Below are positions 31,007 to 37,350 of a stretch of DNA of 37,350 bases, piece after piece (position 1 is the stretch's first letter; each line of letters begins with the position of its first letter). The stretch is from NCBI GenBank assembly GCA_030041135.1, contig JASHOL010000098.1, forward strand, positions 1 through 37,350. The letters are read 5' to 3'. The translations under genes were made by a program, and so were the position numbers. The stretch comes from Streptosporangiaceae bacterium (GTDB taxonomy: Bacteria > Actinomycetota > Actinomycetes > Streptosporangiales > Streptosporangiaceae). The notes beneath the pieces are model-generated. The model had not been told where the DNA came from. It was given only the letters and a program-made list of their open reading frames with translations, and did no database searches.

Positions 31007-32782
31007 GTGGCACAGCAGAACAACGATGCCGACTGGGTGGCCAGGTTTGCCGACGAGGTCGTCGCCGAGTCCGAGCGCCGGGCGCCGGGCAAGCCGGTCG
31101 TCGTGGCGTCGGGCCTCAGCCCGTCCGGGCCGATTCACCTGGGTAACCTGCGCGAGATCATGGTCCCGCACTTGGTGGCCGACGAGATCCGCCGCCGCGG
31201 GATCGAGTGCGACCACGTCCTGTCCTGGGATGACTTCGATCGCCTGCGCCGGGTGCCGTCCGACATCGACCAGTCCTGGACCGCGCACATTGGCCGGCCG
31301 CTGACCGCTGTCCCGGCGCCGCCCGGCAGCGCGTATCCGACCTGGGCCGAGCACTTCATGGCACCGATGGCCGAGGCCCTGGAGCGGCTCGGCGTCGAGT
31401 ACCGCGGCATCAGCCAGACGCAGATGTACACCTCAGGCGCATACGTGGACCAGGTCCTGCTGGCGATGCGCGAGCGGGACCGCATCGACGCCGTGCTCGC
31501 TGAGTACCGAACCAAGCCGAAGTCGCCGGCAGCCAGCGCGGCCGCAGGCGACGCCGGCGACAGGGCCGCGCAGGACCCGGCCGCGCGGGAGGCGTCCGCG
31601 CAGGACCCGGCCACGCTGGAAGCAGCGCGGCTCGCGGCGGAAGGATCGGGCGCGGCGGCCGAGGACGACGGCAGCACCAGCGCCGGTTATTTCCCCTACA
31701 AGCCGTACTGCACGGCCTGCGACACCGACATGACCACCGTCACCGGCTATGACGACCAGACGACGGAGATGTCGTACACCTGCGCGTGCGGGCACTCGGA
31801 GACGGTAAGGCTGACCGAATTCCGCCGCGGCAAGCTGGTATGGAAGGTCGACTGGCCGATGCGCTGGGCTTATGAGGGCGTGATCTTCGAACCGTCCGGG
31901 GTCGACCATCAGTCTCCAGGCTCGTCCTTCGTAGTCGGCGGCCGGCTGGTCAGCGAGATCTTCGGCGGAAAGCAGCCCATCGGCCCGATGTACGCGTTCG
32001 TCGGGATCAGCGGGATGGCGAAGATGTCGAGTTCCAGGGGCCGGGTGCCGATTCCCGCTGACGCTCTGCAGATCATGGAAGAGCCGCTGCTGCGCTGGCT
32101 GTACGCCCGGCGCAGGCCGCAGCAGTCGTTCACGGTTGCGTTCGACACCGAACTGCACCGGCTGTACGACGAATGGGACGCGGTGGAGCGCAAGATGGCC
32201 GCGGGCACCGCGTCCGACCTGGACGCCAGCTCCTACGACCGGGCGATCAGGACCGCCGAGCGTGAGTTGCCGCGCACCCCCCGGCCGCTGCCATACCGGA
32301 CGCTGGCCTCCATCGCGGACATCACCACCGGCAACGCCGACCAGATGCTGCGCATCCTCAGCGACACCGACTCCGCGCACACGATCGGCTCCCTTGACGA
32401 GGTCAGGCCGCGGCTGGACCGGGCGCAGACCTGGGTAGCGACCCAGCTCGATCCGCAGGAGCGCACCCGGCTGCGCGATGAGCCGGACCGCGCGGCCCTG
32501 GACGCGCTGAGCGACGCAGAGCACGGCGCACTGAAGCTGCTGGTTGACGGGCTGGATGCGCACTGGTCGCTGGAGGGGCTGTCGCAGCTGGTGTACGCGG
32601 TGCCCAAGCTGCAGGCCGGCCTGCCCGCGGACGCGAAGCCGACGCCCGAGCTCAAGGCGGCCCAGCGCGCTTTCTTCGCGCTCGTCTACCGGCTGATGAT
32701 CGGCAAGAAGACCGGGCCGCGGCTGCCGACGCTGCTGCTGGCGGCGGGCCAGGACCGGGCTCGGACGCTGCTCGGCGGCTGA
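31007..32782 (+). CDS. lysK: Class I lysyl-tRNA synthetase
   Basis: This is a 591-residue protein. The HIGH-type motif is HLGN (44-47) in SGLSPSGPIHLGNLREI, and KMSSS is at 339-343, so this is the class I enzyme rather than LysS. YCTACDTD and YTCACGH form a zinc knuckle (about 234-262). It charges tRNA-Lys. GTG at 31007 is preferred (MAQQNN) over GTG 30998, which lies only 2 nt from GGAGG. An Ala/Asp-rich insert (about 172-225) contains the repeat AQDPA twice. No second lysine synthetase is in the window. Confidence 0.93.
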   Translation: MAQQNNDADWVARFADEVVAESERRAPGKPVVVASGLSPSGPIHLGNLREIMVPHLVADEIRRRGIECDHVLSWDDFDRLRRVPSDIDQSWTAHIGRPLTAVPAPPGSAYPTWAEHFMAPMAEALERLGVEYRGISQTQMYTSGAYVDQVLLAMRERDRIDAVLAEYRTKPKSPAASAAAGDAGDRAAQDPAAREASAQDPATLEAARLAAEGSGAAAEDDGSTSAGYFPYKPYCTACDTDMTTVTGYDDQTTEMSYTCACGHSETVRLTEFRRGKLVWKVDWPMRWAYEGVIFEPSGVDHQSPGSSFVVGGRLVSEIFGGKQPIGPMYAFVGISGMAKMSSSRGRVPIPADALQIMEEPLLRWLYARRRPQQSFTVAFDTELHRLYDEWDAVERKMAAGTASDLDASSYDRAIRTAERELPRTPRPLPYRTLASIADITTGNADQMLRILSDTDSAHTIGSLDEVRPRLDRAQTWVATQLDPQERTRLRDEPDRAALDALSDAEHGALKLLVDGLDAHWSLEGLSQLVYAVPKLQAGLPADAKPTPELKAAQRAFFALVYRLMIGKKTGPRLPTLLLAAGQDRARTLLGG

Positions 32783-32819
32783 GCGGTCACAGGGCGACAC
32801 GCCGTGGCCGCCGGAGCGG

Positions 32820-33572
32820 TCACCAGGGGAGCACACCGTACCCGCCGGGTCCGTCCGCCGTCCAGACGTGGCCCCACAGCACGCCCGTCGGGCCATCGGC
32901 GGGCAGCGTCGCCAGGTGCACAACCACCTCGGCGCCCTGCTCGGGCGTGCGGAAACCGCTGTGCCCGTTCAGGTCAGTCGCGCAGTAGCCGGGGTTGGCC
33001 GCGTTGACCTTGACCGGCGTATCGCGCAGCTCCTTGGCGTACATCACGGTGATCATGTTGAGCGCGGTCTTGGAGGACGGGTAAGGAACCGAGGCCATCG
33101 GGTACATCGGGCTGGCCGGATCGCTCGTCACGGTGACCGAGCCCAGTTCGCTGCTGACGTTGACGATGCGCGCGGCAGGCGCGCGCCGCAGCAGCGGCAG
33201 CATTGCGTTGGTCACGGCCACCGGCCCGAACACGTTGGTCTCATACACGGCCCGCAGTGCCTCGACGGTGGTCTGGCTCGGCCGGCCCGCGCCCTCGCGG
33301 CGGGTGATCCCGGCGTTGTTGATCAGCGCGTCCAGCGCCCCGAACTCTCCCTCGATCCAGTCCGCCGCGCTGGTCACTGACCGCTCGTCGGTGACGTCCA
33401 GCTGCACGAACCGCGCGTCGGCTCCCTGCTCGGCCAGATCCTTCTCGGCCTGCCGGCCGCGCGTCTCGTCCCTGGCCCCGGCGAGGACGATCCATCCCCT
33501 GGTGCCGAGCAGCCGGGCGGTGGCGAACCCGATCCCCTTGTTGGCGCCGGTAATGAGCGCGGTCGATGTCAT
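32820..33572 (-). CDS. Short-chain dehydrogenase/reductase
   Basis: This is a 250-residue classical SDR. The cofactor motif is TGANKGIGFA (8-17), with NNAG as the structural motif. The catalytic residues are Ser in VNVSSELG and Tyr/Lys in YPSSK. The basic residue pattern after strand 2 (GARDE) suggests NADP(H). It is divergent from the HTH regulator across 140 bp, an arrangement common for this regulator family. The substrate is unknown. Confidence 0.9.
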   Translation of the reverse strand: MTSTALITGANKGIGFATARLLGTRGWIVLAGARDETRGRQAEKDLAEQGADARFVQLDVTDERSVTSAADWIEGEFGALDALINNAGITRREGAGRPSQTTVEALRAVYETNVFGPVAVTNAMLPLLRRAPAARIVNVSSELGSVTVTSDPASPMYPMASVPYPSSKTALNMITVMYAKELRDTPVKVNAANPGYCATDLNGHSGFRTPEQGAEVVVHLATLPADGPTGVLWGHVWTADGPGGYGVLPW

Positions 33573-33712
33573 GGCCTCGAGCCTGCCAGCACGCGTCGGC
33601 CCGCGGGAGAGACCGGCCGAGCCTGGGATCGGCAGTACCAGCCTCGGGAGGGCTGCTCAGCGAAACCCGGAGATACGATCTGGATTTGCATGGGAACGAG
33701 GGGTTACCCGGC

Positions 33713-34639
33713 ATGAACCGGGATGAACTGGCGGCCTTCCTCCGCAGGCGAAGGGAGCGGCTCCGGCCATCTGACGTCGGCCTGGCGAGCGCCGGGCGGC
33801 GCCGCACTCCCGGCCTGCGCAGGCAGGAAGTGGCCCAGCTCGCGGGCATGTCCGTGGACTACTACATCCGGCTCGAGCAGGCCCGCGGCCCCCGGCCGTC
33901 CAGGCAGATCCTGGCCGCCCTGGCCCGCGCGCTCCTGCTGACCGCCGACGAGCGTGACTACCTGTTCCGGCTGGCGGGCGACAACCCGCTCCCGGTCGCG
34001 GTGCCGCCTAGGGAGATAAGCCCCGGCCTGCGCAACCTGCTGGACAGCATGCCCGACACGCCCGCTTACGTCGTCGACGCGAAGTACGACGTCCTGGCGT
34101 GGAACGAGCTGGCGACCTACTTCATCGGCGACCTGTCCGGCCATCCCGAGAACGACAGGAACGTGATCCGGTGGACATTCGGCCGGGTCGCCGGCTCGGG
34201 GCCCTGGCCAGACGAGGAGAGCGTGCGGTTCGCCAGGGCGACGGTCGCCGACATGCGGGCCGCGTACGCCAGGTATCCGTCGGACTCGGGCCTGCGAGCG
34301 CTGGTGACCGAGTTGCTGGCGCTCTCGCCGCAGTTCGCGCAGATGTGGTCGGAACACGAAGTGCAGGCCCGCCGGCCGCTTATCAAGCGGTTCGTCCACC
34401 CGATGGCCGGCCCGCTTGAATTCGAGTGCCAGCTCTTGCAGGTCGGGGAGACCGGCCAGCGGCTCATCGTCTATTGCGCCGCCCCTGGCTCACCGACGCA
34501 GGAGGCCTTCCGCCGGCTGGCCAGGTCTGGCCGCAGCCCGCAGCGCACCGTGCCCGCGGACACCGTTGCCGGGAACACGCCTCGTTCCGTCTTATATGCC
34601 GATGGGCTGGGCATGATCAGGTGCCGTGGGAAGCGGTGA
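33713..34639 (+). CDS. MmyB-like helix-turn-helix transcriptional regulator
   Basis: This is a 308-residue protein. The N-terminal XRE helix-turn-helix includes TPGLRRQEVAQLAGMSVDYY (about 32-51) and RLEQARGPRPS. The C-terminal MmyB-type ligand domain starts near VPPREISPGLRNLLDSMPDT and contains the DVLAWNELA motif. These regulators typically control a divergent SDR gene, here at 33572. ATG at 33713 has GAGGGG about 9 nt upstream. A TACGAT box lies at 33674-33679. Confidence 0.9.
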   Translation: MNRDELAAFLRRRRERLRPSDVGLASAGRRRTPGLRRQEVAQLAGMSVDYYIRLEQARGPRPSRQILAALARALLLTADERDYLFRLAGDNPLPVAVPPREISPGLRNLLDSMPDTPAYVVDAKYDVLAWNELATYFIGDLSGHPENDRNVIRWTFGRVAGSGPWPDEESVRFARATVADMRAAYARYPSDSGLRALVTELLALSPQFAQMWSEHEVQARRPLIKRFVHPMAGPLEFECQLLQVGETGQRLIVYCAAPGSPTQEAFRRLARSGRSPQRTVPADTVAGNTPRSVLYADGLGMIRCRGKR

Positions 34640-34949
34640 GGTCGGCGGCTGGATACTGCCAGCGAACGTGCGCACGCTCATGTTCTGGGTGGCGTACTAC
34701 GTGGGCTATTCCTTCGAGGACAGCGACTGGGCGGCGGTGCAGGCGGCGCTGCCGGCGACGAACTCCGAGCAGGCCGCGGGATGGTACGACTACCCGGTGA
34801 TCGGCTCCCCTCCGCTGAGAGTCTGGCTGGCCCAGACACCAGGTGACACGCTCGTGAGCGTACGGGTCGCCGGCGACATGGACCCGGTTCTTGAGGCCCG
34901 GTTCGAGACGGTGATCCACCTGCTGCAGGACGTCGAGCTGGGCCGCTAA
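34626..34949 (+). CDS. Hypothetical protein
   Basis: This is a 107-residue protein overlapping the 3' end of the HTH regulator by 14 bp, so probably co-transcribed. It is Trp/Tyr-rich near the N-terminus (LMFWVAYYVGYSFEDSDW) and contains RVWLAQTPGDTLVSVRV, a possible beta-hairpin. It resembles small conserved actinobacterial proteins of unknown function. A later start inside NVRTLMF is possible. The gene converges with the HtrA-like protease. Confidence 0.65.
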   Translation: MGSGEVGGWILPANVRTLMFWVAYYVGYSFEDSDWAAVQAALPATNSEQAAGWYDYPVIGSPPLRVWLAQTPGDTLVSVRVAGDMDPVLEARFETVIHLLQDVELGR

Positions 34950-34954
34950 GGCGG

Positions 34955-36409
34955 TCAGGCCGGGGGTCCGCTTGCCAGCACTACGCTCACCGCGTGCTGC
35001 TGGTCGTTGGTGTCGGTGTACTGGACGGTCACTTGCTGGCCTGGCCTGACGTCGTTGACCATGACGGTCTGGAGCGTGCTCTGGGAGCTGACAGCGTGGC
35101 CGTCCACTGCGGTTATGACGTCGCCGCCGGCCAGCCCTGATCCGGCTGCGGGACTGCCGGAGACGACGCCGGAGATCTGCGCGCCGCTAGCCGGGGCGGA
35201 ATTGCCGTAACCGTATCCAGGGCCGAATCCCCCGGAGCTGGCCTGCTCGATCTCGACGCCCAGGAACGCGGTCTGGCCGACGTGCACGTCGCTGGATGCT
35301 TGGCCGGCGGTGATCTGCGCCGCGACTGAGGTGGCGGTGCCGATCGGGATGGCGAACCCGGTGCCGCTGGCCTCGGAGGCGAACTGGAAGGTATCCGATC
35401 CCGCCGTGTCCATGCCGATGACCTGCCCGGCCGCGTTGACGAGCGGCCCGCCGGAATCGCCTGACTCGATGTCGGCGTTGGTCTCGATCATGTCGGTCAG
35501 GTGCTCGCTGGTGCCGGTTAGCTCGTCGCTCGCGGTAATGGACTGCCCGGTCGCGGTAACGGTTCCGCCGGCGTAACTGGGCGTGCCTCCGGTGCCGCCC
35601 GCGTTGCCGATGCCGACGACTTCCTCACCTGATGACGCCGGCGAGGCCGCCGTGGTGACCGTTTGCAGGCCCGAGGCGCCGGTCAGCTGCAGCACGGCCA
35701 CGTCCTTCGTGACGCTGTAGCCGACGACGGTGGCCGCATAGGTCTTGCCGTTGCCGACGTCGGTCACGCTGATGGTGGTCGCGCCCTCGATGACATGGTT
35801 GTTGGTCAGCACCTCGCCGCCGGCCGTGAGCACCATGCCGGTGCCCGCCGCCTGCGCGGCACCGTAGTCGACGGTGGTGTTGACGTCGACCAGGCCGGGG
35901 TCGACGCGGGAGGCGATCGAGGCTGCGTCCGACGGCCCGGAGCCCTGGCTGCTCTGTCCGCTGCCGGACTGGCCAGACCCGCCGAAAGCGCCAGGATACC
36001 CGCCGAAGCCGTTCCCGTTGCTACCGGACGGATACCCGCCACCAGGCCCGCTCCCGGTGCCGGGAGCGGTGGTGGAGCCGTTTCCGGCCGGCGTGCCCGA
36101 GCCGGTCCCGGCTGGTGTATTGCCCGCCGCGGCCGTCTTCGAGCCGAGCGCATTCCCGGCGAATCCCCCGATGACCGCGGCAGCGACGAAAGCGGCCGCG
36201 ACACCGGTGATCAGCCACGGGCGGCGTGATCGGCGTCGGCGGGCCCAGGCGGGCGGCTCGTAGGCCCACTGGCCGGTCGGCATGGGCGGCGGCGGGGCGT
36301 TCGCGTACCCCTGCCAGCCCCAGCCGTCGGCCGGCTGTCCCCCGTACAAAGGGATGTCCTGGGTCCGGTCGCCGACGTCGCCTGGCTCCGGCACTGGCGG
36401 TTGTGTCAC
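34955..36409 (-). CDS. HtrA-like trypsin family serine protease with PDZ domain
   Basis: This is a 484-residue membrane protein. A Pro/Gly-rich cytoplasmic stretch with a basic RRRRSRRPW segment (57-65) leads to one transmembrane helix (about 64-86). A low-complexity Gly/Ser/Thr linker (90-160) connects to the trypsin-like domain with His205 (NNHVIEG), Asp236 (TKDVAVL) and Ser319 (ESGDSGGPL). A PDZ domain (about 381-480) follows. It is an extracytoplasmic protein-quality protease. GTG at 36409 (MTQPPVPEPGD) is the only sensible start; a longer reading would be antisense to the next gene. Confidence 0.9.
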   Translation of the reverse strand: MTQPPVPEPGDVGDRTQDIPLYGGQPADGWGWQGYANAPPPPMPTGQWAYEPPAWARRRRSRRPWLITGVAAAFVAAAVIGGFAGNALGSKTAAAGNTPAGTGSGTPAGNGSTTAPGTGSGPGGGYPSGSNGNGFGGYPGAFGGSGQSGSGQSSQGSGPSDAASIASRVDPGLVDVNTTVDYGAAQAAGTGMVLTAGGEVLTNNHVIEGATTISVTDVGNGKTYAATVVGYSVTKDVAVLQLTGASGLQTVTTAASPASSGEEVVGIGNAGGTGGTPSYAGGTVTATGQSITASDELTGTSEHLTDMIETNADIESGDSGGPLVNAAGQVIGMDTAGSDTFQFASEASGTGFAIPIGTATSVAAQITAGQASSDVHVGQTAFLGVEIEQASSGGFGPGYGYGNSAPASGAQISGVVSGSPAAGSGLAGGDVITAVDGHAVSSQSTLQTVMVNDVRPGQQVTVQYTDTNDQQHAVSVVLASGPPA

Positions 36410-36570
36410 GGCGTCAGCATCGGCTGCCAGCCTCGGGCCTGCGTCAAGCCAGGCTGCGGGTTTGCTGTAGGCCGTTCCCGGCCCGACCGCCTGGCCTGCC
36501 CTCGCCCCGGCCGGGTGCGTCGGCGTGGCGTCCCGGATGCGGCCCTGGCGACAGTGGTACTTTCCGGCAG

Positions 36571-36630
36571 GATGCCGGTGCAGCCGGAAGATGCCGGTGC
36601 AGCCGGCAGGATGCCAGTGCAGGGAGTCAG
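36571..36630 (+). repeat. Three tandem 19-21-bp repeats with candidate start codons
   Basis: The units are 36571-36589 (GATGCCGGTGCAGCCGGAA), 36590-36609 and 36610-36630, each starting GATGCC(G/A)GTGCAG. ATGs at 36572 and 36611 are in frame with the oxidoreductase; the one at 36591 is not. Confidence 0.75.
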
Positions 36631-36631
36631 G

Positions 36632-37350
36632 ATGCGCGCATTCGCAGTGCGGAGCTTCGGCGAGCAGCCGTCGGTCCAGGACCTGCCCGTTCCGGCCGCC
36701 GATGACGCGGTGCTGATCCGCGTGCGGTTCGCCGGAGTCAACCCGCTGGACAACAGCCAGCTCGGCCGGCTGACCGCCGACTCGCCGTATCCGTTCGTGG
36801 TCGGCATTGACTTCGCCGGCCTGGCCGAACGCGTCCCGGCCGGAGACCACGGCCTGCGGGTCGGTGACCGCGTCTTCGGCATGGCGCGGACGCATGGTTC
36901 CTATGCCGAGTACACCGCGGTGACCCCTGGCGCCAGGATGGAACCGGTCGCCCGTATCCCCGACGGCGTTGCCGACGACCAGGCCGCCGCGCTTCCCATC
37001 CCGGCCGTCACGGCGCTCAGGACCGTTGACCTGCTTAACGTCGCCGCAGGCCAGCACGTCGTGGTGATGGGCGCGACCGGCGGGGTGGGCGGCTACGCGG
37101 TGCAGATAGCGCGCTCGCGCGGCGCGCATGTCATCGCGACCGTCCGCGGCGATGCCGACGAGGCTCGTCGTCTCGGCGCCGGCGAGGTCTATGACAGCCA
37201 GGTCGTCGACGTGATCGACGCGCTGCGTGCCGATCACCCTGGCGGCGTCGATGCCGTACTTGACCTAATCAGCGGACAGGACGCCATCCGCCGTGACGCG
37301 GACGTCATCCGGCCAGGCGGGCGACTGGTTTCGACCGTCTTCGCCGCCGA
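36632..37350 (+). CDS. Zinc-independent quinone oxidoreductase/MDR-family NADP-dependent protein, N-terminal part
   Basis: The gene is cut by the right edge after 239 codons. The start is MRAFAVRSFGEQPSVQ. VRFAGVNPLDNSQLG is the typical first-domain motif, and PFVVGIDFAG and GDRVFGMAR follow. The Rossmann motif is VVMGATGGVGGYAVQIA (about 143-159). No zinc-ligand cysteine pattern is seen. Medium-chain dehydrogenases of this type reduce quinones or enones with NADPH. ATG at 36632 has AGGGAG 6 nt upstream; in-frame ATGs at 36611 and 36572 lie in the tandem repeat. Confidence 0.88.
   Translation, partial: MRAFAVRSFGEQPSVQDLPVPAADDAVLIRVRFAGVNPLDNSQLGRLTADSPYPFVVGIDFAGLAERVPAGDHGLRVGDRVFGMARTHGSYAEYTAVTPGARMEPVARIPDGVADDQAAALPIPAVTALRTVDLLNVAAGQHVVVMGATGGVGGYAVQIARSRGAHVIATVRGDADEARRLGAGEVYDSQVVDVIDALRADHPGGVDAVLDLISGQDAIRRDADVIRPGGRLVSTVFAA

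Noticed and set aside
36410..37237. N-terminal extension of the HtrA-like frame
   Set aside because: It is antisense to the oxidoreductase, has no family similarity, and a GTG at 36409 gives a normal protein.
1..37350. tRNA genes, rRNA, CRISPR arrays, insertion sequences and prophage
   Set aside because: I looked for T-loop-like sequences, regularly spaced repeats, transposase motifs and structural phage proteins in gaps and genes and found none.

Overview
The window is very GC-rich, uses many GTG starts, and mixes Shine-Dalgarno-led genes with what look like leaderless ones. Several families are typical of Actinomycetota: a SigE-type ECF sigma factor, DUF3040, class I lysyl-tRNA synthetase, an MmyB-type HTH regulator, an Rv2578c-type radical SAM protein and a PASTA-less Ser/Thr kinase. 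A filamentous or soil actinomycete, perhaps Streptosporangiales-like, fits best; the genus cannot be fixed from sequence alone. It reads as ordinary chromosome: no rRNA, tRNA, CRISPR array, insertion sequence or phage block was found. Both edges cut genes (a maleate-isomerase-like gene on the left, a quinone-oxidoreductase-like gene on the right).

Layout. 1-3.4 kb, minus strand: maleate isomerase-like fragment, a membrane protein coupled to an ECF sigma factor, and a cis-prenyltransferase coupled to a LOG phosphoribohydrolase. 3.5-6.8 kb: two serine-peptidase-S33-like hydrolases, a PaaI-type thioesterase and an MTH1-like Nudix hydrolase. 7-10.6 kb: a lipoprotein made of two near-identical halves, a strong terminator, a transmembrane Ser/Thr kinase and a methyltransferase. 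10.6-14.3 kb: a DHA2 drug/proton antiporter, an FmdB zinc ribbon and soluble transhydrogenase SthA. 14.4-18.9 kb: a probable catabolic cluster (LLM flavin oxidoreductase, acyl-CoA ligase, alpha/beta hydrolase, divergent VOC protein). 19-20.9 kb: a lipoprotein with a puzzling start and two unknown genes. 21-23.4 kb: a CYTH-like/CHAD protein translationally coupled to a ParA ATPase, preceded by a PHO-box-like repeat. 23.5-25.5 kb: epoxide hydrolase-like, an unknown protein and DUF3040. 25.7-28.4 kb: an intein-split radical SAM gene with a LexA-box-like promoter, then rhodanese and cysteine dioxygenase. 28.5-29.7 kb: crcB-DUF190-crcB. 29.7-32.8 kb: isochorismate synthase and class I LysRS. 32.8-36.4 kb: SDR, its divergent HTH regulator, a small unknown gene and an HtrA-like protease. 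36.6 kb to the end: oxidoreductase.

Most notable: (1) the CHAD-ParA pair, which could be a polyphosphate-granule positioning module; (2) the radical SAM gene, where a mini-intein interrupts the [4Fe-4S] cysteine motif, an SOS-like box sits inside the promoter, and the C-terminus resembles a sliding-clamp-binding peptide; (3) repeated TANNNT boxes 6-8 nt before start codons, pointing to common leaderless translation; (4) the duplicated lipoprotein with 16-bp direct repeats abutting its -35 box. No intergenic gap exceeds about 225 bp.
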